Notes under the pieces: generated by a model
Seen by the model: the letters and a program-made list of their open reading frames with translations, nothing else
Told to the model about the DNA's origin: nothing
Database searches by the model: none
Shown: positions 1 through 5,761 of the stretch, in pieces
How the letters are laid out: every line of letters begins with the position of its first letter
Numbering within the stretch: position 1 is the stretch's first letter
Translations under genes and position numbers: made by a program
Assembly: GCA_964355525.1 (NCBI GenBank)
Contig: CAYHDY010000056.1
Location: 1 to 5,798 of the forward strand
Reading direction: 5' to 3'
Origin: XYB2-FULL-45-11 sp964355525
GTDB lineage: Bacteria > Patescibacteriota > Patescibacteriia > UBA9934 > GWF2-40-263
Length of the DNA stretch: 5,798 bases

Positions 1-1629
1 GTTATTGCACAAAAGCACGATCATTTTTACGATTTGATTCCGATCATTGAACGCATCGGAGAAGTGTATGAATTGCGCAAGCGTCAGGCGGACGCGATGG
101 ACTTTGATGATTTGTTAATTCGTCTTCGTGATCTGCTCGTGCAAAATCCAATCGTGTGCGATCGACTCGCGACGCAATTCGAATACGTGCTCGTCGATGA
201 GTATCAAGATACAAATATCTTGCAGGCACAATTGATCGCGATGCTCGCGGGCGTGCACAAAAACATTCTCGTTGTCGGCGATGACGCGCAATCGATCTAT
301 TCGTTCCGCGCGGCGGAGATCAAAAACATTTTGTCATTTCCCGATCAATACAATCAAGCCAAAACATTTCGATTAACCACGAACTATCGATCGAGTCCCG
401 AAATTTTGTCGATTGCGAACGAATCGATTCACCACAACAAAAATCAATTCAAAAAAGATTTGGTCTCGATGCGAACGTCTGTTGAAAAACCGCAACTCGT
501 TCCCGCGCAAACCGCGCAGCAAGAAGCGCAATTCATCGCACAACAAATCTTGACGCTGCAAGAAGCAGGAACCCCGCTTCGAGAAATCGCCGTGCTCTTT
601 CGCGCCGCGTTCCATTCGCAGGCACTCGAATTCGAATTGATGCGTCGCGACATCGCCTACGAATATCGCGGAGGGTTAAAGTTTTTCGAACGCGCGCATG
701 TGAAAGATGTGATCGCACATCTTCGAGTGAAAGCGAATCCGAAAGATGAAGTAGCGTGGATGCGCGTGCTCGGATTGCAAACCGGCATCGGACTTGTGAC
801 CGCGCAAAAAATGATCTCGCAAATTCGCGGATATGAATCGTTACTCGAAATCGCTGCACAGGATTTGTCTGGCGGAGTAAAAGCATCTGCGGGATGGAAA
901 GCTCTTGTGCCGACATTAAAAAAACTTGCGGAGGAAAACTCGCCAGCGAAAATGATTCGCACCGTGATCGCGAGCGACTATCGGAATTATCTCGAAGCCG
1001 AATATCCGGACTTCATGGATCGTCTCGAAGACATGGAGCAGTTCGCCCTCTTCGCAGAAAATTATTCCGACCTTACTTCATTTTTGACGGATGTTTCACT
1101 CACAAGCGATTACGGAATCGTCGGTGAGGAGACGCACGGCGATGAAGATCGCGTCATTCTTTCGACCATTCATCAAGCGAAAGGTCTCGAGTGGGACGCT
1201 GTCTTCATCATGAATCTCGTCGACGGAAAATTTCCAAATGGAAAAGCGCTCGACGAACGCGACGGCATCGAGGAAGAACGTCGATTGTTTTATGTAGCAA
1301 CGACGCGTGCGCGAAAATATTTGTACTATACCTACCCACTCACCTCCGGTTCTGAATCGCTCCTGTTCAGCCAACCATCCATGTTCCTGCAAGAACTCGA
1401 TCCTGCTATGATGGAGGAAGTGCGATTAAAGAGTCTTCGACCATCGACATCGTTTTACAATAAAGAAAAGGGTGGATCGTACGGGAACACTTCGAGTTGG
1501 AATACGTCGGATTGGGAATCGACGCCGAATGATGATGGTGAATCGACGATTACGCGTGATGCGATGGGGGAAGAGGTGAAAAGTACATCTTCGAAAAAAT
1601 CGAGCGGAAGTTTTTTGAGAGATGTGTAA
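1..1629 (+). CDS. uvrD: UvrD/PcrA-type superfamily 1 DNA helicase, 5'-truncated by the window edge
   Basis: This is an ATP-dependent 3'-5' DNA helicase of the UvrD/PcrA/Rep family, acting in excision repair and in clearing replication obstacles. The frame is open from base 1, so the TTG at 34 is not the start; the Walker A region and roughly 150-200 N-terminal residues lie outside the window. Visible motifs in order: motif II DEYQDTN (from 196), motif III GDDAQSIYSF (277-306), motif IV TTNYRSSPE (about 376-402), motif V THQAKGLEW (1165-1194, with I after T) and motif VI ERRLFYVATTRAR (about 1276-1314). Motif III has Ala where UvrD often has Asp (GDDDQSIY), a tolerated variation. The last 60 or so residues are a Ser/Thr/Gly-rich, probably disordered tail ending SGSFLRDV, in place of an obvious Tudor-like domain. 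The MazG-like gene follows after 9 bases, probably co-transcribed. Family assignment is firm; UvrD versus PcrA versus a paralogue cannot be settled here. Confidence 0.95.
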   Translation, partial: VIAQKHDHFYDLIPIIERIGEVYELRKRQADAMDFDDLLIRLRDLLVQNPIVCDRLATQFEYVLVDEYQDTNILQAQLIAMLAGVHKNILVVGDDAQSIYSFRAAEIKNILSFPDQYNQAKTFRLTTNYRSSPEILSIANESIHHNKNQFKKDLVSMRTSVEKPQLVPAQTAQQEAQFIAQQILTLQEAGTPLREIAVLFRAAFHSQALEFELMRRDIAYEYRGGLKFFERAHVKDVIAHLRVKANPKDEVAWMRVLGLQTGIGLVTAQKMISQIRGYESLLEIAAQDLSGGVKASAGWKALVPTLKKLAEENSPAKMIRTVIASDYRNYLEAEYPDFMDRLEDMEQFALFAENYSDLTSFLTDVSLTSDYGIVGEETHGDEDRVILSTIHQAKGLEWDAVFIMNLVDGKFPNGKALDERDGIEEERRLFYVATTRARKYLYYTYPLTSGSESLLFSQPSMFLQELDPAMMEEVRLKSLRPSTSFYNKEKGGSYGNTSSWNTSDWESTPNDDGESTITRDAMGEEVKSTSSKKSSGSFLRDV

Positions 1630-1638
1630 TCCTTATAT

Positions 1639-2025
1639 ATGAAAGAATTTGAAAAGAAATTGTACGCCTATTTGAAGGCGCGAAACTGGCACCAGTTACG
1701 ACCGGCTGATCTGGCGAAATCTGTCATGATTGAAGGTGCGGAATTACTCGAGTTGTTTCAGTGGGAAAATCAGACACTCAATGAAGTCAAAGCCAATAAA
1801 GAAAAAATGGAAGAGATTAAAAAAGAACTTGCGGATGTTCTCATTTATGCGACAGAGCTTTCGATTCTTCTTGGATTCGATACAGAAAAAATCATGCGAT
1901 CGAAATTGGCTGCGGCTGAGAAAAAATATCCTGCAAAACTGATGAAAAGCAATCCGGGGAAAGAACCGGGAACAGATACGATTTATTGGAAGATCAAGAA
2001 GGAACATCGTGCACGATCGAAATAA
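1639..2025 (+). CDS. MazG-like / DCTPP1-like nucleotide pyrophosphohydrolase
   Basis: This 128-residue all-alpha NTP pyrophosphohydrolase hydrolyses nucleoside triphosphates, typically non-canonical ones or dCTP, to the monophosphate plus pyrophosphate, cleansing the nucleotide pool. The metal-binding pattern is clear: E32-x2-E35 with E38 in EGAELLELFQW (32-42), then E63-x2-D66 in ELADVLIY (63-70). The segment RNWHQLRP (15-22), the LFQW and the KKYP (about 115-118) match the layout of the RS21-C6/DCTPP1 branch better than full-length MazG, which has two domains. The Lys-rich C-terminus looks complete. The ATG at 1639 has no visible Shine-Dalgarno; it sits 9 bases after the helicase stop, so translation may be coupled or SD-independent. 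Its stop lies 3 bases from the stop of the convergent membrane-protein gene. The family call is strong. The actual substrate (dCTP, damaged dNTP or other) is inferred only. Confidence 0.9.
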   Translation: MKEFEKKLYAYLKARNWHQLRPADLAKSVMIEGAELLELFQWENQTLNEVKANKEKMEEIKKELADVLIYATELSILLGFDTEKIMRSKLAAAEKKYPAKLMKSNPGKEPGTDTIYWKIKKEHRARSK

Positions 2026-2050
2026 AAATCAACGAGGATGATTCGTTGAT
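2020..2050 (-). terminator. Terminator-like hairpin for the leftward membrane-protein gene
   Basis: Read on the minus strand, an 8-bp perfect stem (2050-2043 pairing with 2035-2028, arms ATCAACGA and TCGTTGAT, 7-base loop) is followed by TTTTATTT (2027-2020). This is the shape of an intrinsic terminator. The 3' arm contains the TGA stop of the membrane-protein gene, so the stem overlaps its last codons, and the U-tract falls in the end of the convergent pyrophosphohydrolase gene. The stem is only 3 of 8 G/C, so termination may be weak. On the plus strand no T-run follows it. Confidence 0.5.
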
Positions 2051-2637
2051 GAAGATTTGTGGAAGTGCCACATGAGAAGCATGAAGGACGAAACACAGAT
2101 GACGCTACGACACGCATAGATGAATGCGAGGGTATTCCCATCGATCAGTGCAGGAATGAGTCCGATGCATCCGGCGAGGAGACTGAAACTCCAAGCGGAA
2201 AAGGATTCCGTATTCCGTTTCTCCTTGAACATTTTTTGAACCGTTGGCGCGTAACCAAATGTGATCAAAAGTTGTGTGAAGAGATTGGAATGATAGGCAT
2301 TCCCCGTACAGAGTCCGTAGATGACAATACTTGTCGCGCCCGCAAGATACCACTTTTCGAATGCATGCAGACGAATTGTTCGATTTCCCCAGATGAGAAT
2401 GGAACAAAGTGTAATGATGACAGATATGACGTCGGCGGTATTCAGAATACCAGAACGAAAATCATGGTGTTCGGCTAACAGGTATGTTGTAAGACTGAGA
2501 GATGTGCCAAGCAGAAAAATGATCCAAGTCGAAAGTGTCGGGTTCACATCTCTATTCGTTTTTATAACGTACACGTATCGAGCTGTGAATCCGAGTAGAA
2601 TGAACGTATCCAGCCAAATGCAAAATTCTTTGAGCAT
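2029..2637 (-). CDS. Seven-helix membrane protein with PQ-loop-like internal repeat, function unknown
   Basis: This 202-residue integral membrane protein has hydrophobic segments at about 5-24, 36-55, 64-83, 96-112, 118-135, 147-165 and 169-191. It appears duplicated: the stretch from F17 (VIKTNRDVNPTLSTWIIFLLG, ending at 44) resembles the one from F127 (MFKEKRNTESFSAWSFSLLAG, about 136-156). Each has a basic loop, then a Ser/Thr, a conserved Trp (W38, W149) and a helix ending in Gly. Y129-A-P131-T precedes the second loop, as in PQ-loop proteins. This 3+1+3 plan recalls the PQ-loop/SWEET transporter fold, but I recognise no specific family and assign no substrate. The start at 2637 is chosen because GGAGG lies 5 bases upstream; the frame extends to 2733, but that extension is hydrophilic, lacks such a signal and overlaps the promoter. 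The gene is single, divergent from the malic enzyme and convergent with the pyrophosphohydrolase. Confidence 0.85.
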   Translation of the reverse strand: MLKEFCIWLDTFILLGFTARYVYVIKTNRDVNPTLSTWIIFLLGTSLSLTTYLLAEHHDFRSGILNTADVISVIITLCSILIWGNRTIRLHAFEKWYLAGATSIVIYGLCTGNAYHSNLFTQLLITFGYAPTVQKMFKEKRNTESFSAWSFSLLAGCIGLIPALIDGNTLAFIYACRSVICVSSFMLLMWHFHKSSSTNHPR

Positions 2638-2642
2638 TGGTT

Positions 2643-2647
2643 CCTCC
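2643..2647 (-). promoter_or_regulatory. Shine-Dalgarno site deciding the membrane-protein start
   Basis: The minus strand reads ACGGAGGAACCAATG, placing GGAGG 5 bases before the ATG at 2637. This fixes that ATG over the longer in-frame extension to 2733. It is one of the few canonical ribosome-binding sites in the window. Confidence 0.8.
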
Positions 2648-2686
2648 GTTTGGAAAAGAACATTTCGTTTGTCGGATCGACACGGT

Positions 2687-2714
2687 ATCCTATCAATAAT
2701 ATCTTTATTGTCAA
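2687..2714 (-). promoter_or_regulatory. Sigma70-type promoter of the leftward membrane-protein gene
   Basis: On the minus strand a consensus TTGACA (-35; 2714-2709) is followed after 16 bases by TAGGAT (-10; 2692-2687, 4 of 6 matches to TATAAT). Transcription would start near 2680, giving a leader of roughly 43 bases that includes the GGAGG site. The -35 box ends 1 base before the malic-enzyme ATG at 2716, so this promoter occupies most of the 78-base divergent region and could interfere with rightward expression. For the rightward gene only a weak -10-like AATAAT (2695-2700) is visible, without a good -35. Confidence 0.5.
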
Positions 2715-2715
2715 T

Positions 2716-3858
2716 ATGAATTATTCCGAACAATCACTGATCGAACACAAAAAATATCGTGGGAAGATTGAAATCGCTTCGACGTTTCCTCTCGAAACGC
2801 GTGATGATCTTGCTGTTGCGTATACGCCGGGTGTTGCGGAGCCGTGTCGAGAAATCGCGAAAGATAAATCGCTTGCGTATGAATACACGATCAAAGGACG
2901 ATCGGTTGCGGTTGTGACAGACGGTTCGGCAGTGCTTGGACTCGGCAACATTGGACCGGAAGCCGGACTTCCTGTGATGGAAGGGAAGGCGATTTTGTTT
3001 AAGCGATTTGCAAACATTGATGCGTATCCGATTTGTCTCGCGACACAGAACGTGGACGAAATCGTTGCGACCGTGAAAAATATTGCGCCGGGATTTGGTG
3101 GAATTAATCTTGAAGACATATCTGCACCGAATTGTTTTGAGGTCGAACGACGATTGATCGAAGAACTCGACATTCCGGTGATGCACGATGATCAGCATGG
3201 AACGGCCGTGGTTGTTCTTGCAGGATTGTTGAATGCGCTTAAACTCGCGGAGAAAAAAATCGAAGACATTCATATCGTTATTTGCGGTGCGGGCGCTGCA
3301 GGGATGGGAATCGTTTCGTTGCTGATGGAAGTTGGCGCGAAACGCATCGATATGATCGATTCAAAAGGAATGATTGCCGAAGGTCGCGAAGGAATGAACG
3401 AATCGAAGAATATCCTCGCTGCTCGAATCAATCCGGATCGAAAAACAGGAACGCTTGCGGATACACTCGTCGGAGCGGATGTGTTTATCGGAGTGAGCCA
3501 GCCGAATCTTGTTTCGATCGAAATGATTCAATCGATGGCTGCGAAGCCGATTGTATTTGCAATGGCAAACCCAACCCCGGAAATTATGCCGGATGTCGCG
3601 AAAGATGCGGGTGTTTTTGTGATGGCAACGGGTCGATCCGATTTTCCAAATCAAGTAAACAATGTTCTCGCTTTTCCCGGATTGTTTAAGGGGGTTCTTG
3701 AGGGACGCATTCGAAAATTTACACCTGCGATGTTCATTGCGGCCGCACATGCCATCGCAAACATGGTTGCAAATCCGACAACGCAAATGATTCTACCGAC
3801 GCCGTTCACACCGGGTATTGCGGACGCTGTTGCGAAAGCAATTCGGAATGTGAAATAA
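2716..3858 (+). CDS. Malic enzyme (oxaloacetate-decarboxylating malate dehydrogenase, probably NAD-dependent)
   Basis: This 380-residue cytoplasmic enzyme oxidatively decarboxylates malate to pyruvate and CO2, reducing NAD(P)+. The length matches the short bacterial/archaeal form without a phosphotransacetylase domain. Visible signatures: AYTPGVAEPC (35-44, catalytic Tyr36), MEGKAILFK (88-96, catalytic Lys91), metal-site residues E133-D134 in NLEDISAP and D158-D159 in HDDQHGTA, the Rossmann loop GAGAAG (191-196), ANPTPEI (284-290) and GRSDFPNQVNN (306-316). Asp215 in MIDSKG, at the end of the second Rossmann strand, favours NAD+ over NADP+; this is inference. I chose the ATG at 2716 because family proteins begin a few residues before the LIEHKKYRGKIE-type segment; the frame continues to a TTG at 2650, but that extension overlaps the divergent promoter. 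No Shine-Dalgarno precedes the ATG. The RskA-like gene follows after 7 bases. Confidence 0.96.
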   Translation: MNYSEQSLIEHKKYRGKIEIASTFPLETRDDLAVAYTPGVAEPCREIAKDKSLAYEYTIKGRSVAVVTDGSAVLGLGNIGPEAGLPVMEGKAILFKRFANIDAYPICLATQNVDEIVATVKNIAPGFGGINLEDISAPNCFEVERRLIEELDIPVMHDDQHGTAVVVLAGLLNALKLAEKKIEDIHIVICGAGAAGMGIVSLLMEVGAKRIDMIDSKGMIAEGREGMNESKNILAARINPDRKTGTLADTLVGADVFIGVSQPNLVSIEMIQSMAAKPIVFAMANPTPEIMPDVAKDAGVFVMATGRSDFPNQVNNVLAFPGLFKGVLEGRIRKFTPAMFIAAAHAIANMVANPTTQMILPTPFTPGIADAVAKAIRNVK

Positions 3859-3865
3859 GTTTTTT

Positions 3866-4450
3866 ATGGCCTATCATTCTTCGTATCGTGGATTGAATCA
3901 AAAGAACGGGTCACGAAGTAGACCCCATATTATGTCATGGCTCGTCGTCGCTCTTTTCGTTCTGTTGTTTGGTGCGGCTGTCTACTGGTTTCGAACTTCG
4001 AAAAAAACACCATCGGCAGCGCGAGCAGATTCCATTGCAAATGTACTCGCTCCTGTCTCTATCGATGCGTCTGTTGTGAATGGAGCTGTGAATCTCGAAA
4101 GTCCAAGTGCTTCATTGATTGGTGTTGCTTCGAAAAAAACAATTGGAACGGCAACGCGAGGTGAACAATCAAACGTGTTTCATGTCGCTATGAGTGCAAC
4201 GCTTCCGGACATCGATCGAGAAAAACAATTTTATGCCGCGTGGCTCGTGCGACAAATTCCGTATGATTATGTTTCTGTCGGATCATTTACGACAAATGAT
4301 CTCGGAGTGTTTGTTCTCGATTGGAACGGTGATGCTGGGAAACCTCCTGGAAATTATCAAGCCTATACGCATGTCGTCATTACGTTGCAAACAAAAGATG
4401 GAGATCCTGATCCGCAGAATCATATCGTGGAAGGAGATTTTGGGAAGTGA
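3866..4450 (+). CDS. Membrane-anchored protein with RskA-like (anti-sigma-K C-terminal) extracytoplasmic domain
   Basis: This 194-residue protein has a basic N-terminus (1-22), one transmembrane helix (about 23-42, MSWLVVALFVLLFGAAVYWF), a Ser/Ala-rich linker (about 45-104) and a C-terminal beta-type domain (about 105-192). That domain resembles the C-terminal domain of RskA-type anti-sigma factors: FYAAWLV (122-128) for their vYqlWlv, SVGSFTTNDLGVF (137-149) for aGtF..d..G, and VVITLQTKDGDPDPQ (170-184) for VtlEp.gGsp.P. The charge pattern predicts N-inside, C-outside. There is no N-terminal zinc-finger or sigma-binding domain and no sigma-factor gene beside it, so an anti-sigma role should not be assumed; a generic envelope sensor or binding domain is as likely. 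It probably shares a transcript with the malic enzyme (7-base gap). No Shine-Dalgarno precedes the start; an in-frame ATG at 3932 (M23) is an alternative. Its TGA directly abuts the dinB stop. Confidence 0.8.
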   Translation: MAYHSSYRGLNQKNGSRSRPHIMSWLVVALFVLLFGAAVYWFRTSKKTPSAARADSIANVLAPVSIDASVVNGAVNLESPSASLIGVASKKTIGTATRGEQSNVFHVAMSATLPDIDREKQFYAAWLVRQIPYDYVSVGSFTTNDLGVFVLDWNGDAGKPPGNYQAYTHVVITLQTKDGDPDPQNHIVEGDFGK

Positions 4451-5689
4451 TCAAAGTTCGTGATCGTAGCGAAATCCGCTTGAGCGTTCCTTAAATTCAA
4501 TTTCGAGAAGGGAAGCTCGCGTCCACACACGATTGCCATATCGATGTTGTAATGCATCGAGTGCAGAAAGAACAGAAACGGTTTTCTGTTCTTTTTTGAA
4601 TAGGGACATGGATTGTTTTGAGCGAGAAAGATGTGATGCGGAAATTCCGAGTAATCGAACCGGACGTGATGGGTCACGAATGAATTCGATTAATTTCCAT
4701 GCAACACGAAATAAATCGAGTCCGTTTGAAAGACTTTCCTTCATAGTATGCTGTTTTCCTGCGCCTGAAAAATCCCCGTATCGAACATAAACAGAAATTC
4801 CTTGTGCAAAAAATTTGTCGCGTCGTAAACGCCATGCAACTTTTTCACACATACCGAGAAGATATCGTCGTATGGTAGTTTCGTCGAATGTGTCGTTTGG
4901 GAGTGTGTACGAGTGTCCAACAGATTTCGGATCGGTTTCTTCAAGATCCAATTCAGAATCATCTCGACCGTACGCGGCTTCGTGCAGCCAAAAGCCGAGG
5001 GAATCTCCGCCAGAGGCGGATCCGGCTCCGCCGGAGAATTCCTCGACAAGAGATTTAAGAGGGAACTCACGGAGTTGTTTGAAATTCATAATACCTAGAT
5101 TGTTGAGATGTTTTGCTGTGTGTGATCCGATCCCGCAAACGTCATCGAGTTTTTGTGAATCGAGTAATTGAATTGCATCTTCTTGTTGAACAATCGTCAA
5201 TCCGTTTGGTTTCACAGATTCCGATGCGAGTTTTGCTAAAAGTTTATTTGGTGCAATGCCGATTGAAGCTGTAATCCATTCGCCGCACGTTTCTTTTAAT
5301 CGTTCACGTAATCGTTGTCCGATCCAGACGGCGCCGAAATAATCTTTTGCTTGTTCGGTAATATCTAGAAATGATTCATCAACACTGAATTGTTGCACAC
5401 GATCGGTGAATTCTAAGAAAAGTGCATTGAATGTTTGTGTGATGTATCCGTATTTTTCCGGATCACCGGGAATAAAAATAATACTCGGACAAATTTTCTT
5501 TGCCTCCCATGTCGACATCGCTGTTTTCACACCGAGACGTTTTGCCTCGATAGACGCGGTTGCAACAATCGTTCGTTTCTGATTTTTTCCAACGATCCCA
5601 ATGGGTTTTCCACGCAGAAATGGATTCGCCTGTTGCTCCACACTCGCGAAGTACGAGTTCATGTCGATGTGTAAAATAATGCGAGGCAT
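4451..5689 (-). CDS. dinB: DNA polymerase IV (Y-family translesion polymerase)
   Basis: This 412-residue error-prone polymerase copies past damaged template bases. The palm motif HIDMNSYFASVEQ (7-19) gives catalytic Asp9 and steric gate Phe14; SVDESFLDI (102-110) gives Asp104 and Glu105; ASIGIAPNKLLAKLAS (141-156) is typical. The helix-hairpin-helix region follows at about 184-215, then the little-finger domain (about 255-355). QSMSLF (359-364) matches the beta-clamp-binding consensus, and a tail with ALDALQHRYG (377-386) completes the protein. Residues 219-228, Gly/Ala/Ser-rich, interrupt an otherwise normal EEF...GDSLGFWLHEAAYG segment and are encoded by a palindromic repeat. The ATG at 5689 is supported by family alignment and by an in-frame TGA (5698-5696) just upstream, but the nearest GGAGG is 16 bases away and better serves an out-of-frame ATG at 5700. 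No LexA-type box is evident upstream. The gene runs convergently into the RskA-like gene with no gap. Confidence 0.96.
   Translation of the reverse strand: MPRIILHIDMNSYFASVEQQANPFLRGKPIGIVGKNQKRTIVATASIEAKRLGVKTAMSTWEAKKICPSIIFIPGDPEKYGYITQTFNALFLEFTDRVQQFSVDESFLDITEQAKDYFGAVWIGQRLRERLKETCGEWITASIGIAPNKLLAKLASESVKPNGLTIVQQEDAIQLLDSQKLDDVCGIGSHTAKHLNNLGIMNFKQLREFPLKSLVEEFSGGAGSASGGDSLGFWLHEAAYGRDDSELDLEETDPKSVGHSYTLPNDTFDETTIRRYLLGMCEKVAWRLRRDKFFAQGISVYVRYGDFSGAGKQHTMKESLSNGLDLFRVAWKLIEFIRDPSRPVRLLGISASHLSRSKQSMSLFKKEQKTVSVLSALDALQHRYGNRVWTRASLLEIEFKERSSGFRYDHEL
4567..4597 (+). terminator. Intrinsic terminator of the malic enzyme/RskA-like operon, antisense within dinB
   Basis: A perfect 12-bp inverted repeat (AAAGAACAGAAA 4567-4578 and TTTCTGTTCTTT 4583-4594, loop CGGT) runs into further T residues to 4597. 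Read as a 10-bp stem, it is followed by six T. It lies 117 bases beyond the RskA-like stop on the same strand, where no non-coding space exists because dinB abuts that stop. It therefore overlaps dinB codons for residues 366-375, just after the clamp-binding motif. The stem is A/T-rich (3 G/C pairs), so efficiency is uncertain. On the opposite strand the U-tract is shorter and interrupted. Confidence 0.55.
5004..5037. repeat. GC-rich double palindrome inserted in frame in dinB
   Basis: About 78% G+C over 5005-5036, clearly richer than the surrounding gene. It contains two adjacent perfect hairpins: TCCGCC-AGA-GGCGGA (5006-5020) and TCCGGC-TCC-GCCGGA (5021-5035). They are enclosed by TCTCCG (5004-5009) and CGGAGA (5032-5037), with CGGATCCG at the centre (5017-5024). 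On the minus strand it encodes F218-S-G-G-A-G-S-A-S-G-G-D229 within dinB. Removing nine codons (27 bases) restores a typical EEFGDSLG spacing. This fits an in-frame palindromic element comparable in principle to the Rickettsia palindromic elements; identity with any named family is not claimed. Confidence 0.75.
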
Positions 5690-5704
5690 ATGTGTTCATG
5701 CCTG

Positions 5705-5761
5705 TCCTCCGACTTGTCCCTCGTAGCCTTGGCGAAGAAGGAAGCTTTAAGCGAAGGAGGA
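5705..5761. repeat. Palindromic intergenic repeat upstream of dinB
   Basis: Terminal arms TCCTCC (5705-5710) and GGAGGA (5756-5761) are perfect inverted repeats. Inside lies an imperfect hairpin, 5717-5728 with 5731-5742 (9 of 12 positions pair; three mismatches), around CTTG. GCGAAGAAGGA (5732-5742) and GCGAAGGAGGA (5751-5761) form a near-perfect direct repeat (10 of 11), and AAGCTT and GCTTTAAGC are small internal palindromes. The composition differs from nearby coding sequence. It resembles REP-like intergenic elements that I associate, from memory only, with Patescibacteria genomes. Both ends carry GGAGG reading outward and could act as ribosome-binding sites for the flanking genes. Confidence 0.6.
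5706..5710 (-). promoter_or_regulatory. Shine-Dalgarno-like GGAGG upstream of dinB, poorly spaced for its ATG
   Basis: Minus strand GGAGG stands 16 bases before the dinB ATG (5689), too far for normal use, but 5 bases before the sequence C-ATG and 6 before an ATG at 5700. That ATG overlaps an in-frame TGA (ATGA) and opens a different frame running to 5463. The site is part of the palindromic repeat, so it may be incidental. Confidence 0.4.

Noticed and set aside
2059..2478. Plus-strand open frame opposite the membrane-protein gene
   Set aside because: It is the antisense shadow of a convincing multi-helix protein and has no recognisable domain or start signal.
2650..2715. N-terminal extension of the malic enzyme from TTG at 2650
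   Set aside because: It would overlap the divergent promoter, lacks a ribosome site and extends beyond the usual family N-terminus.
2638..2733. N-terminal extension of the membrane protein to 2733
   Set aside because: The strong GGAGG 5 bases before the ATG at 2637 decides the start, and the extension covers the promoter and overlaps the malic-enzyme start.
4815..5171. Plus-strand open frame opposite dinB
   Set aside because: Ser/Pro/Arg-rich antisense shadow of conserved polymerase sequence.
5004..5761. CRISPR array or IS ends suggested by the two palindromic repeats
   Set aside because: The two elements differ in sequence, occur once each, have no regular spacers, and no transposase gene is present.
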